From Zeugodacus cucurbitae (lineage: Eukaryota; Arthropoda; Insecta; Diptera; Tephritidae), in assembly GCF_028554725.1 (NCBI RefSeq), contig NC_071669.1:27580001-27644000 (forward strand): a DNA stretch of 64,000 bases, written 5' to 3'. The notes below the pieces were generated by a model. It had not been told where the DNA came from, made no database searches, and was given only the letters and a program-made list of their open reading frames with translations. Position numbers and translations under genes: made by a program. This document shows positions 11,633 through 23,160 of this stretch, in pieces (positions within the stretch are counted from its first letter, which is position 1; each line of letters opens with the position of its first letter).

Positions 11633-13117
11633 ATGGAAACTTATTTGAGAAAAAACAATAGTAGCAGCAACATTTATGCCGCAATAATAGGTAGTGGAAC
11701 TAAAACCACAAATGACTGTACCAACAAGGATCCAGAGATATGCTCCTCCCAGAGAACACCGAGTATGGATATAGATCCCTTTAAACGAGCCCCAAGACTT
11801 GGCAGATCGCCTACAAAAGTTCTCAGCGTGGATAAACCACTGAGAGCAAGATCGTCGTCTCCAGCGTTGCAAGATAGTACACCACAGGTTAACTTAGTCG
11901 AAACGTGTGTAGACACTATGAAACTATTGGGAGAGGAAATCATGAAGCTGACGGAAATGATGCGACCACCGCAGCGAACCATCAACTACAACCTTAGGGA
12001 TCTCCTTAGCCATATAGGAGTGCTATATAACAAGGCGCAAGAAGAGCACTATAAACTGAAAGAAAGAAGGCACATTCTGAACATGCCCTCGACCGCGGAT
12101 ATAACACCGAAGAGACCCCGTGACGAAAACCAAGCCAAACGAAGGACGCCACCGAAAAAAAACAAGACCACCGATGAAGAGGAACCGAGGAAGCCTAAGG
12201 AGAAGAAAAAAATTGACAAACCAACTACCGTCAGTAAAGGAATACTAAAGGAAAAAGACGACTGGACCGAGGTTAAAAGAAAAAAAAAGAAATTATACAA
12301 GCATCCACCACGTCCTGATGCAATAGTTATTTCGCGAACAGGAAATCTGTCTTATAGCGACATCTTAAGGGCGGTGAAAAAAGAAGATGCCCTGCAGAAG
12401 CTGGGTGAAAACGTAACCCGAATTAGGAAGACGGCCAAAGGCGAAATGCTGCTGGAATTAAAAGAAGCGCAAATGAAAGACACAGGCGAATACACGAACG
12501 AGATATGTAAAGTGCTTGGGAACCAGGCAAAAATCAAAGCACTTACTCATGAGACAACAGTGGAAATTAGGGATCTTGACGAGATAACATCTGAAGAAGA
12601 TATTAGCAACGCAATACGTACCCAGGTAAAGGAACTTGGTGATTTTGACAAAGGTGCTATTAAAAGCATCAAAGCTGCATACGCGGGTACGCAAACGGCC
12701 GTTCTAACCCTCTCTGCTCTTCAGGCAAGAGCACTACTAGAGGCAAAAAACATAAAAAAAGGCTGGGTAATATGCCGGATCAGAGAAAGGCCGAACCTTA
12801 AAAAGTGCTATAGGTGCTTGGAATACGGGCATTTGGCTAGAACCTGCAGCAACCCAGATGATAGAAGCCAGTCCTGTCTTAAATGTGGGGAAAAAGGACA
12901 CTTTGCGAAGACATATGATAAGAAACCATCGTGTGATGTATGTAAAAAAAACGGACGAGGGAGTACAGACCACCAAATTGGTAGTAAAAAATGTCCTATG
13001 TACCAAGCAGCGTGCAAATGGGCCAAAACATTAGGGTCTTGCAACTCAACCTCAACCACTGTGAAGCGGCTCAAGATTTACTTACGCAAACGGTGTTTGA
13101 GCAAAAGGTGGACGTAG
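11633..13117 (+). CDS. ORF1 (Gag-like nucleic-acid-binding protein) of the R1-like LINE
   Basis: An open frame of 494 codons. The N-terminal half is Lys/Arg- and Glu-rich with low complexity (residues about 140-225). Zinc knuckles follow near residues 392-440. The first, CYRCLEYGHLARTC, is a good C-X2-C-X4-H-X4-C; the second, CLKCGEKGHFAKTY, has Tyr instead of its last Cys; a third Cys-rich segment starts CDVCKKN. LINE ORF1 proteins bind the element RNA. The frame overlaps the start of ORF2 (12991), in a different frame. The Cys loss suggests decay although the frame is intact. Confidence 0.82.
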   Translation: METYLRKNNSSSNIYAAIIGSGTKTTNDCTNKDPEICSSQRTPSMDIDPFKRAPRLGRSPTKVLSVDKPLRARSSSPALQDSTPQVNLVETCVDTMKLLGEEIMKLTEMMRPPQRTINYNLRDLLSHIGVLYNKAQEEHYKLKERRHILNMPSTADITPKRPRDENQAKRRTPPKKNKTTDEEEPRKPKEKKKIDKPTTVSKGILKEKDDWTEVKRKKKKLYKHPPRPDAIVISRTGNLSYSDILRAVKKEDALQKLGENVTRIRKTAKGEMLLELKEAQMKDTGEYTNEICKVLGNQAKIKALTHETTVEIRDLDEITSEEDISNAIRTQVKELGDFDKGAIKSIKAAYAGTQTAVLTLSALQARALLEAKNIKKGWVICRIRERPNLKKCYRCLEYGHLARTCSNPDDRSQSCLKCGEKGHFAKTYDKKPSCDVCKKNGRGSTDHQIGSKKCPMYQAACKWAKTLGSCNSTSTTVKRLKIYLRKRCLSKRWT

Positions 13118-15976
13118 CAATCATCAGCGAACAATACAAAAACATAGGTACCGCAAATTGGATCTCTGATCAAACGAGCAAAGCTGCCATTTGAGCCTGT
13201 GGGGAAAAAACACTCCAAAATAAGCCGCTAATAGGACATACTTACTACACACGAGCAACAATCGGTGGCATAAACTTCTATAGCTGTTACCTACCGCCGA
13301 GTGTACCGCAGACTGAATACGAAAGAATCCTTGATAACCTGGTTCTAGAGGTTGCACATACAACAATGAACATTGTGGCAGGTGATTTCAACGCGTGGGC
13401 AACGGAATGGGGTAGCACTCACACGAACAGGAGAGGAGACGCCCTTCTCAAGGCGTTTTCATCACTTGATATTGTACTGTTAAACACTGGTAACAGGAAT
13501 ACATTTGAAAAGAACGGCCGTGGTTCCGTGATAGACATCACGTTTGCTAGTAGCTCCCTAGTGCGAATAACAACCTGGAAAGTAAGTGAACTATGCACGC
13601 ATAGTGACCATCTGGCAATCCTCTTCGAAATTGGAAATCATGCACATATACAAAGATTTAGATCCCATAAGAGAGTTCAAACCAGAGGATGGAAAATTAA
13701 CACCCTTGACGAAGAATTATTCAAACTCATGCTAGACAACGACCCGAAAAATGCCACAGAAACGGAACGACAGGCTGAGTATCTAATACAACACATCAGT
13801 AAGGCATGTGATGCTGCTATGTGCAAGAAAAAGCAATCCACGTATAGAAGACCAGCTACTGGTGGAATTATGAAATTGAAGACCTAAGAAAAGAATGTCA
13901 CAAAGCGAGGCGCCTGTGTCAAAGAGGACGACTTTCGGCAGAGTACACAGTGCTACAAGAACGTTTTAAGAAAAAACGGAACGAACTAAAAAAGACAATT
14001 AAAAAGAGCAAGGCCTGCTGCTTTAAAGAGTTGTGCAACAAGTTAGAAGAAAATCCATGGGGTGACGCTTACAAGATTGTTATGACAAAAGTCCGAGGAT
14101 GTAAAGGCCAAGCCCCAACCTGCCCAACGCTGCTAAAGTCTGTAGTAGAGACTCTCTTCCCTGCACAAACGCCGCAAGAATACTGCATCGAAGAATCAGG
14201 AACAATGTGCCCAACAGTTACTGACAAAGAGGTCGTAGAAGCTGCGGAACGATTCGCCAACACCAAGGCATCTGGGTTAGATGGCATTCCTAACAAGGCC
14301 CTAAAGATTGCGATTAAGCTAAACACTGAGCCGTTTACAAAAATGTTCACAAAGTGCCTACGAGAGGGTGTGTTCCCTAAAATCTGGAAGAGACAACGAT
14401 TGGTCCTCATTCAAAAACCAAATAAACCAGCCGGAGAACCAAGCTCGTACCGACCACTATGTATGTTAGACACGATCGGGAAAATATTGGAGAGAATAAT
14501 ATGCGTGCGCTTGGAACAACATCTTGAAACAGAATTACCGGGCCTGGCCGATAACCAATATGGGTTTCGCAGACACAGGTCGACAATTGACGCAATTAAA
14601 AAACTTACTGATATCGCAAGTAAAGCCATAGAAGGAACCAGGTGGATGTATGGTCCTACTGGCCGCATATACTAAGAGCCCTTGAAGTCAAAAAGACACC
14701 CCCCTATCTGATGAAGATAATTTCTAACTATCTGTCGGACAGAATACTCTTATATGATACAGACGAAGGACCACAAAGCTATACAGTGACGGGCGGAGTA
14801 CCACAGGGCTCTGTCATGGGCCCGCTTCTGTGGAACGTCCTATATGACGGAGTACTGCGCCTCCCGCTACCGAAGTCTATACAAATAATTGGATATGCTG
14901 ATGACATCGCAGTGACTATAGTAGCGAAAGAGATCAGTCAAATAGAGCGACTCTGCAATCATGCGGCGATAAAAATAAAATAATGGCTTACGGCGACAAA
15001 ACTCCAGCTAGCAGGCCAAAAAACTGAAGCAGTCCTTATAACAAGCAGGAAGAAACTCGAGGTCGCCACGTTAAACATTGACGGATTCAATATTACAACA
15101 CAGCAGTCACTAAAATATTTAGGAGTGATGATAGATTCGAGACTAAACTACAACACGCATTTAGACAAAGCCTGCGAAAAAGCGTCAAGAGTGACGGCGG
15201 CACTAACCAGGATAATGGCCAACATCGGTGGTCCCAGACAGAATAGACGCGCTCTTCTGGCCAAAGTAAGTCAGTCCATACTCATGTATGCTGCACCTAT
15301 ATGGGGGACAGCATTACGACAGAAAACATGCGTAGAAAAAGCAAAGACAATAGTCCGATTAAGTGCGATAAGGATTGTGTGTGCTTATCGGACCGTATCA
15401 CATGAGGCAGTTGGAGTCATAGCAGGCATCATGCCCCCAGACATAATGGCCATGGAAATCAAGAGAACATATGATAAAACAAAAGGCTCTGGAAGGCGTC
15501 TAACAATAGAAGAGAAGAAACAGGAAAGACAAAGTAGTTTAAATGAATGGCAGAAACGTTGGGATGCAGCAACTTCGGGGAGATGGACCCACAGGCTTAT
15601 TAAAAGTGTGCAACAGTGGGTAGATAGAAAACATGGAGAAACTGACTTCTACCTTACGCAGTTTTTAACAGGGCATGGTTGTTATAGAGAATATCTATAC
15701 AAATATGGACACGATAACCAAACGAACTGCTCTTTCTGTGGCAGAGCTGGAGAAAACGCTCTACACATCTTCTTTTCGTGCCCGAGGTATGAGAATGAGA
15801 GATGTGAAATAGAAGAGCTGACAACGGATCGAGTAACGCCGGGCAACATCGTGCACTACATGATCCAGTCGAAGCTGGTTTGGGACAAAGTGAGAACATG
15901 GACAACGGTAGTTATGCAAGAACTTAGAAGACAAGAGTGGAGACGCAGCGAAAGTAGAAGGATTAATCAGACGTAA
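12991..15976 (+). pseudogene. ORF2 (endonuclease-reverse transcriptase) of the R1-like LINE, broken
   Basis: Endonuclease motifs are visible: NLNH near 13035, AGDFNAW near 13378, SDHLAI near 13600. Reverse transcriptase motifs follow: SYRPLCMLDTIGKILE near 14445, YGFRRHRSTIDAI near 14560, PQGSVMGP near 14805 and the catalytic YADD near 14895. Near the C-terminus, CSFC...H...C at about 15730 is the usual CCHC motif. Breaks are an in-frame TGA at about 13192, a frameshift near 13885, a junction near 14640 that removes RT motif A with its first catalytic Asp, and a TAA at about 14981. The enzyme cannot be functional. Confidence 0.87.
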
Positions 15977-16448
15977 ACCGGAAAGGTGTAATTGACGAGC
16001 CGAATGGCAAAGCATGGCCTCACGACGAAATGCTTAACGGCGGTCCCGTGGGGCGTTTATCAAGTAATGACGACGGAGTTAGGGTTTAGTACGTAGGCGT
16101 ATTGACCAACTTAAAGGGGCCAATGCGAATCGTGCATACCGTCCGGAAAAATTACGGTATCTTTTGAAGATTCCCCCTCCGAGATCAAAAAAAAAAAAAA
16201 AAAAAAAGTTTGTGTTATTGTGCCATTTATTTTAAAAGCGGCCTTTACACGGTCACACATGTGTGACAACATGTGTGACATCACACCAAGTTGTATCGTG
16301 TAAAGGGGAAAAAAACATGCATGCCATACATGTTCAAAGTTTTCAAAATTGTTTAATTTTTCTGCTGGTGTGTCACACAAGTGTGATCGTGTGAAGGGCT
16401 GCATGATGCACGCAGAGTATTTTTTCGAAAAAAATACAGTGTGCAGAG

Positions 16449-16805
16449 ATGGTGTCGCGCATGAACGAGCAATTTTGGAAAGAGTTCTTTGAACTCTATC
16501 GAAGTTTTCCAGAAGTGTGGCAAATAAAAAGCGAGTGCTATAAAAATAAAAAGAATGCAGCGTATGAAGTGCTTCTATCAAAATTAAAAGAAATTGATAG
16601 TAACGCTAACCTGGATAACTTAAAATATAAAATCAATTCTTTTCGTTCCTCTTACCGCCGCGAACTTAAAAAAAAAATAAGTGAAAAATCTGGCGCTGGT
16701 GTGGAGGACATACAAATACCGACGTTATGGTATTTTGATGACCTCTCGTTTTTGGCAGATCAGGAGGTGCAAGTGAGCGGTCATTCGTCAATAGAAACAA
16801 AATAG
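16449..16805 (+). CDS. MADF (Myb/SANT-like) domain protein of Harbinger H2
   Basis: 118 codons, open throughout. Residues about 7-95 form a MADF-type DNA-binding domain: the FWKEFFELYRSFPEVW start, the helix YEVLLSKLKEI, the KINSFRSSYRRELKK stretch, and LWYFDDLSFL at the end. Harbinger elements usually encode such a second protein, which brings the transposase to the nucleus and to the DNA ends. It runs toward the transposase gene, whose stop is about 50 bp away. The frame is intact although the partner transposase is broken. Confidence 0.8.
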   Translation: MVSRMNEQFWKEFFELYRSFPEVWQIKSECYKNKKNAAYEVLLSKLKEIDSNANLDNLKYKINSFRSSYRRELKKKISEKSGAGVEDIQIPTLWYFDDLSFLADQEVQVSGHSSIETK

Positions 16806-16850
16806 GTATGTATTTTTAATGACGATTTTGTATACATTTTTTTTATAAAG

Positions 16851-18187
16851 TTAATGTTCCAATGAACCGACGCTATTGAAATATTCACAAAATATGTTTC
16901 GAATTTCCTTAGCGTTGTTGGAATAGTTTCGGTTTGTGGTATTTTGCAATTCTGTCATTTCAATGAATTGTTTATCATTACCTTCTATTCTGCGAAGATA
17001 TGAAGCGCTACTACGTTTACTTAAAAAATGATGCAAATAACATATCGCAAGTACAATCTTTGAGCACTTTTCTGGGGATAAATTTATGGTGGTCAGCAAA
17101 ACACGAAATCTTGAAGATATAATTCCAAACGTATTTTCCACAACTCGTCTTGTTCGTGATAAACGGTAGATGTATTGTAGCTGCTGGTGTGTTAATCCCC
17201 TGTGGCTATATGGCTTCATAAAATTTTCATGCAGGGCAAAAGCGTCATCTGCTACAAAAACAAACGGCAGCTCTTTGTCAAAACCAGGGGGTTTAACTGG
17301 GGGAGGAATTTTTAACTTTCTCTCTCCATGCATAACTGCAAAATTTGAGTTTCCATAAACCCCACCATCAGACACTCTTAGCATTAGCTCCAACTTCGAC
17401 CATTGTGAATTGATATTTTGCATTGACAAGTGCCATCAGTACAATGCTATATGTTTTCTTGTAGTTGAAATAGTAAGCGCTTATATCACTTCAATCCCAT
17501 GCGCACCAACTCCAGCCATCCAGAGAAGTCATCACTCTGGACCACACAACGTCAGTTTTTACCTGCAATCAGCATAAATTCGCATGCTAATGGAAACAAC
17601 CTTGACTTAACTTGAATTTTAATTAATTCTTCACCGACTCAAATTATTCTTAACTTTTTTGAATAAGCACTCATATTCCTTCCTTTATGACTTCAGTTTT
17701 TTTTATTTTGAAAAATGTCTTATGTTTTTTGTTGAATAATACTTACTGAAATAAAATCCTTGAGTACTTTTACTATTGATTCACATGTTTCTATTATTAA
17801 ATTGCTCAAAGTTGGGGTTGCAATGCGTGACGGAAATTTTAAACTTTCGTAAGACTCTCCAGTGGCCAAAAATCTTAGCGTTACAGAAAGACGTTCATTT
17901 GGCGAAATTGCATCTCTCATAACAGTATCTTGCTTTTCGATTAATGGCGTTATCAGCGCCAAGAGGTCGTTGTAAACTGCAACATCCATCCTTAGAAAAT
18001 TTTTGTAATGCTTTGGGCAAGATATTTCTAGTTCTTTTAACAAATCTGTATGCGAAAGTGTTGGTCTTTTCTTACGCCAATCTTGCACCCAAATTCGTTT
18101 TTTCTTGCCACTTTTTGCAATTTCTTCCTCTTCCTCCATTTCCAAAATTTCTTCAATAAGAAGAGCTGCCACTAATGCGCGTGCCAT
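16851..18187 (-). pseudogene. Harbinger H2 transposase (HARBI1-like), frameshifted
   Basis: The N-terminal part (18187-17720) contains the helix-rich region with RLSVTLRFLATGESYESL. The middle (about 17520-17430) is degraded by small indels; YFNYKKTYSIVLMALVNA is readable near 17430-17480, but the DGKH-type motif with the first catalytic Asp is scrambled. The C-terminal part (17429-16851) has FVADDAFALHENFMKPY, carrying the second Asp, and RTRRVVENTFGI, carrying the catalytic Glu. The element is therefore not autonomous through this gene. Confidence 0.86.
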
Positions 18188-18441
18188 GTTTACTCGTTGA
18201 AATCTGAACGAAAGTGAAGTTCACACACATGCATGACCGTGTGAACGAAAACGTCAAACTTTTGCATCATGCCATGTTCGCGAGCATGTGTGACCGAGTA
18301 AAGGCCGCTAAAAACTCATTAAATTGGATTATGACAAAAGTATAGTTTGAATACATTGCGAATATTCTCAGCAGTTTGATTCTGTCGCCCTGCGACTGTT
18401 TGGTTTATTACTATATTTCTAGGCATTAAAGTCCAGTTTTG

Positions 18442-21400
18442 GGGGGATGGGGTCATATGTAGAAGTTCACGCAAGTGAGGAAAGTTTCTGATTGCCACTT
18501 GGGAGTGGCCAGGAACGATTCTTTTGCATATGACTCAAGCAGCTCACGACTTCCGGTTTTAGACCAAGTATCCCCTGGGTAGCTAACAGACATCCGTTTG
18601 GAGGCGAGCTAAAGTGAGAAGGCGAAGCCCGCTTGTGCGGTTGTGCGTAGGGCTTGGGACCCACCACATAAAAACGAATAACCAGTGAATAAGAAACACA
18701 GGCCTCGGATGAGAAACCCCCCTTTTGATGACGACCACGGCAAACGTATAAAGGACTATGATTTGAGGGCATGCACCTGGAATGTCCGGACTCTTAATTG
18801 GGAAGGTGCCTCTGCCCAGCTGGTTGATGTCCTCATACAACTAAAGGCTGACATCACCGCCGTCCAAGAAGTGCGATGGACGGGACAAGGACGGAAGAAG
18901 GTGGGTCCTTGTGACATCTACTACAGCGGCCATATAAAGGAGCGCAAATTCGGTGTTGGATTTGTGGTGGGAGAGAGACTACGTCGCCGAGTCCTGGCAT
19001 TCACCCCGGTGGATGAGCGTCTTGCCACAATCCGCATCAAAGCGAGGTTCTTCAACATATCGCTGATTTGCGCCCACGCCCCAACGGAAGAGAAGGACGA
19101 TGCGACCAAAGATGCTTTCTATGAGCGCCTAGAACGCATCTATGAGCGCTGCCCCCGCCACGATGTCAAAATCGTGCTTGGCGATTTTAACGCCAGGGTG
19201 GGTAAAGAAGGTGTCTTTGGCACAACAGTCGGAAAATTCAGCCTCCATGACGAAACATCGCCAAACGGCCTGAGGCTGATCGACTTCGCTGGGGCCCGAA
19301 ATATGGTTGTCTGTAGTACCAGATTCCAGCATAAAAAAATTCATCAAGCAACGTGGCTGTCCCCTGATCGAAACACGCGCAATCAAATCGATCACGTTGT
19401 GATAGACGGAAGACATGTCTCCAGTGTTTTAGACGTGCGTACGCTCCGAGGACCAAACATTGACTCGGACCATTATCTAGTAGCAGCAAAGATACGCACT
19501 CGCCTCTGTGCAGCAAAGAACGCCCGTCAACAAACACAAGGAAGGTTCGACGTCGAAAAGCTGCAATCACAACCGACAGCCGAACGATTTTCTACTCGAC
19601 TTGCACTCCTGCTCTCGGAGAGCACTCATCAGCATCTCGATATAAGGGAGCTGTGGAACGGCATCTCAAACTCATTGCATACCGCTGCAGCCGAAACAAT
19701 TGGTCTCCGGCAACGCCAAAAAACCAGTTGGTACGATGAGAATTGTCGCTCCGCAGTGGAGAGAAAACAGACTGCCTACCTCGCAACGTTGCGATCGACC
19801 ACAACACGTTCGGGGTGGGATAGATATCGAGAACTGAAGAGGGAAGCGAGACGCATTTGCAGACGTAAAAAGAAAGAGGCCGAAATGCGTGAGTATGAAA
19901 AGCTTGAAAAGCTGGCCGACATGGGTAATGCTCGAAAATTTTATGAAAAGATGAGGCGATTAACAGAAGGTTTCAAGACCGGAGCATTATCATGTAGGGA
20001 CCGATAAGGTAATCTGGTAACGGATGTCCAGAGCACACTGGGATTATGGAGGGAACACTTCTCCGACCTGCTCAATGGCAGTGAAAGTACAACACCAGGA
20101 GATGGCGAACCCGATTCCCCAATCGATGACGATGGAATAGATGTTCCATTACCCGACCATGAAGAAATTCGAATAGCAATTACCCGCTTGAAGAACAACA
20201 AAGCGGCGGGGGCCGATGGATTACCGGCCGAGCTATTCAAATACGGCGGCGAAGAACTGATAAGGTGCATGCATCAGCTTCTTTGTAGAATATGGTCGGA
20301 AGAAAGCATGCCTGACGATTGGAATCTTAGTGTGCTCTGCCCAATCCATAAGAAGGGAGACCCCACAATCTGCGCCAACTACCGTGGTATAAGTCTCCTC
20401 AATATCGCATATAAGGTTTTGTCGAGCGTATTGTGTGAAAGACTAAAGCCCACCGTCAACGAACTGATTGGACCTTATCAGTGTGGCTTTAGACCTGGAA
20501 AATCTACAATGGACCAGATATTCACCATGCGCCAAATCTTGGAAAAGACCCGAGAGAGAAGAATCGATACCCACCATCTTTTTATCGATTTTAAAGCTGC
20601 CTTCGATAGCACGAAAAGGAGCTGCCTTTATGCCGCGATGTCTGAATTTGGTATCCCTGCAAAACTAATACGGCTATGTAAGCTGACGTTGAGCAACACC
20701 AAAAGCTCCGTCAGGATCGGGAAGGACCTCTCCGAGCCGTTCGATACCAAACGAGGCTTCAGACAGGGTGACTCACTATCGTGCGACTTCTTCAATCTAT
20801 TGCTGGAAAAAATAATACGAGCTGCAGAACTAAATAGAGAGGGTACAATCTTCTACAAGAGTGTACAGCTCCTGGCGTATGCCGATGATATTGATATCAT
20901 CGGAAGCAACAACCGCGCCGTTTGTTCTGCGTTTTCCAGACTAGATAAAGAAGCGAAGCGTATGGGTCTGGTGGTGAATGAGGACAAGACGAAATATCTC
21001 CTGTCATCAAACAAACAGTCAGCGCACTCGCGTCTTGGCTCCCACGTCACTGTTGACAGTCATAACTTTGAAGTTGTAGATAATTTCGTTTATCTGGGAA
21101 CCAGCATTAACAACACCAACAATGTCAGCCTTGAAATCCAACGCAGAATCACTCTTGCCAACAGGTGCTACTTTGGACTGAGTAGGCAATTGAAAAGTAA
21201 AGTCCTCTCTCGACGAACCAAAATCAAACTCTATAAGTCGCTCATTATTCCCGTCCTGATGTATGGCGCTGAAGCGTGGACGATGACAACATCCGATGAG
21301 ACGACTCTTGGGGTTTTCGAGAGAAAAGTTTTGCGCAAGATTGGTCCTCTAAACATTGGCAACGGCGAATACCGCAGACGATGGAACGATGAGCTGTACG

Positions 21401-21704
21401 ATTTATACGACGACATTGACATAGTTCAGCGAATAAAAAGACAGCGGCTACGCTGGCTAGGTCATGTTGTACGGATGGAAGAAAACACTCCAGCTCTGAA
21501 AGTATTCGATGCAGTACCCGCTGGAGGAAGCCGCGGAAGAGGACGACCTCCACTCCGGTGGAAAGACCAAGTGCAAAGTGACCTGGCTTCACTTGGTGTT
21601 TCCAGTTGGCGCCAAAAAGCAAAAAGGAGGAATGAGTGGCGCGCTCTGGTGGATTCGGCTATAATCGCTTAAAGCGGTTCCTACGCCAAATATATATATA
21701 TATA
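18442..21704 (+). mobile_element. RTE-A: full-length RTE-type LINE
   Basis: 3.26 kb element flanked by a 15 bp duplication TAAAGTCCAGTTTTG (from 18427 and from 21705). It begins with the ggggatggggtcatatgtag stretch shared with RTE-B, has a roughly 240 bp 5' UTR, one long ORF, a very short 3' UTR, and a (TA)n tail. A single endonuclease-RT ORF and a microsatellite-like tail are typical of the RTE clade. It is inserted in the H1 transposase gene. Confidence 0.92.
18685..21672 (+). pseudogene. RTE-A endonuclease-reverse transcriptase ORF, one in-frame stop
   Basis: About 996 codons. The endonuclease (residues about 25-260) carries CTWNVRTLNW, VQEVRW, LGDFNARVG and DSDHYLVA. The reverse transcriptase (about 480-800) carries NYRGISLLNIAYK, YQCGFRPGKSTMDQI, FIDFKAAFDS, FRQGDSLSC and the catalytic YADD near 20877. 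A C-terminal domain follows (RLRWLGHVVRMEE, RGRGRPPLRWKDQV). The only obvious break is a TAA at 20005 between the two enzymes, in the same frame on both sides. One codon is missing compared with RTE-B in LRKI-GPLN. Confidence 0.92.
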
Positions 21705-22904
21705 TAAAGTCCAGTTTTGAGTTAAATGATGTTCAATTACTTCTCTATCAATAATTACATTATGCAGTAAGCAAATGCTTTTAATTATAACGTCAGCTAA
21801 AGTTGGGGCGGTTTGAATAGATGTAGCTAAAATTTTCCATTTGGAATAAATTATACCAAAAGTACATTCAACCGTTCTTCTCGCCCTTAACAGCCTAGGA
21901 TTAAAATATTCCTTGTCCGCATCTAATCTTTTTCTGCTATAAGGTTTTAATAAATTCGCTAAAGTGGATAAGCTTCATCGCCTATAATAACAAAAGGTGC
22001 AATGATGTCAGAATTGGGTAACGCACATGCTTCAGAAATTTTAAGTCTTCAATCCGTTCAATATAAAAATAAATTCGAAGCCCTAAATGTTCCACCATCA
22101 TTCTGTTTACCGTAACCACCAACATCAATGCATATAAACTTGTAATTGGCATCTAATGCATCACTAATGCTTGTAAAACAATAGAAAATTTTTTTTTGTA
22201 ATTGTAGTACTTTGTTTCAGAATGTGTAGGACTTTGAACACGAACGTGTTTCCCGTCTCTACTCCCAATACAATTAGCGAAATCCCACAAATTTTTGAAA
22301 TCGTCCGCAATTTTTAAAAAGTCACTTTCGTCTGGAACTTTCATGTGAATGGGATGAAGCACTTCCCAGATAACATTAACAACTTCTTTTACAATTTGTC
22401 CAATTGTTGAAGCTCCCATTCGAAACGAAAACGCTAGACTCCGAAATGACTGACCAGTTGATAAATATCTTAAATAAAAAAGATTTAAAAACACATTTTA
22501 ACAAATATATTAATTTAAAATTTGCATTAAGTATTGTTTAATTTTTTATTGTAGTACCCGTAGTTCGAAATAAATGGTAAGGCCTACGTGACAAATACAG
22601 AATTACACTGGCAAACATTTCCAAACCAAAATATGGTTCCGCTCGATTGGTATTATTATGCATTGGTATTAAGGATATGATAATATGCAGCAGTAGATAT
22701 CAACAACAAAATATTTTCTTCTTCAGAATCACTCATTTTTTCAGCTGTTCACTATACAAAACTTAACTTGCAAATGCAATTTATGCTCTTATCGCAGCTC
22801 TATTATGCACACCACACAAAACTATAACTCGACGCTATGCTCTTGTCGCTGCTCTTATCGACGCTCTTATCGCTTATCGCAGCTCCGACATGCACGCAGC
22901 CTTA

Positions 22905-23158
22905 GACAGAAACAGGAACAAGACTTAATTTTTCACAATAAAAATAGAAAACATATAACGTTAAAGCATATAAAGTTGGAGAAACCATTTACATCAAAAT
23001 TAATAAAAAATACTTATTGCCGTATCTTCAAAATTAATAAAAGATACTTATATCCGCTGACTTCAAGATATAGAAAAGAAATAGTAAATGAAAATCATAA
23101 TTCTACAGTGGTAACTCAAACGGGCAAAATAATTCACAAAAGCCTTATAAAAAAATAA
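22905..23158 (+). pseudogene. pol: G1 pol remnant, third part: C-terminal tail
   Basis: Immediately right of the H1 TTA duplication the G1 pol frame resumes with RNRNKT-like codons and a Lys-rich tail (NKNRKHITLKHIKLEKPF) resembling the corresponding G3 tail at 37855-38076. It is open to the stop at 23156. The upstream 30 codons of the apparent open frame belong to the H1 end and are not part of this gene. Confidence 0.7.
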
Positions 23159-23160
23159 AA

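Larger units (their letters stand above)
10870..16205 (+). mobile_element. R1-like (Jockey/R1 group) non-LTR retrotransposon
   Basis: A 5.3 kb LINE with a 15 bp target duplication AAGTTTGTGTTATTG (10855-10869 and 16206-16220) and a 3' poly(A) run ending at 16205. It has a long 5' UTR (to 11632), an ORF1 with zinc knuckles, and an ORF2 with apurinic endonuclease, reverse transcriptase and a C-terminal CCHC motif but no evident RNase H. These traits fit the R1 clade best. It is near full length but ORF2 is broken. It sits in a transposon rather than in 28S rDNA, so it does not show the classic R1 target. Confidence 0.85.
16238..18308 (-). mobile_element. H2: second PIF/Harbinger transposon, two-gene type
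   Basis: Inverted ends read GCGGCCTTTACACGGTCACA on the left and the matching GCGGCCTTTACTCGGTCACA on the right. TAAAA lies outside both ends (16233-16237, 18309-18313); the family normally duplicates 3 bp, so the extra matching A bases may be chance. It holds the two convergent genes expected of animal Harbingers: a MADF/Myb-like ORF (plus) and a transposase (minus). Its ends share nothing with H1, so it is a different family. It lies in H1, just beyond the H1 transposase stop codon. Confidence 0.88.
18319..22736 (-). pseudogene. Harbinger H1 transposase (HARBI1-like), split by RTE-A
   Basis: A short first exon starts at ATG 22736 (MSDSEEENILLL) and an intron probably follows. The main exon begins around 22494 (LRYLSTGQSFRSLAFSFRMG) and holds GSRDGKHVRVQSP near 22240, FICIDVGGYGKQNDGG near 22120, GDEAYPL near 21970 and RARRTVECTFGI near 21890. 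All three catalytic acidic residues (D, D, E) can still be seen. RTE-A interrupts the gene at 21705; its last residues (AENIRNVFKLYF) lie at about 18370-18322, with the stop at 18319. Several frameshifts and stops separate these blocks. Confidence 0.84.
9941..22901 (-). mobile_element. H1: PIF/Harbinger DNA transposon, four nested inserts
   Basis: Perfect inverted ends begin GGCTGCGTGCATGTCGGAGC on the left and are mirrored on the right through about 40 bp. The TTA trinucleotide flanks both ends (9938-9940, 22902-22904), the PIF/Harbinger target. Inserts at 10090-10762, 10870-16205, 16238-18308 and 18442-21704 explain most of the 13 kb, leaving a transposon of about 1.6 kb. Its transposase is on the minus strand at the right side. 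No MADF-type partner ORF was found in its own sequence. H1 interrupts the integrase of G1. Confidence 0.93.

Noticed and set aside
11633..12300. Lys/Glu-rich region considered as a nuclear host protein
   Set aside because: It is the N-terminal part of LINE ORF1, followed by zinc knuckles and ORF2 and enclosed by the LINE target duplication.
22805..22904. Open frame extending the G1 pol tail upstream
   Set aside because: It reads through the H1 terminal inverted repeat; only the part after 22904 is G1 coding sequence.
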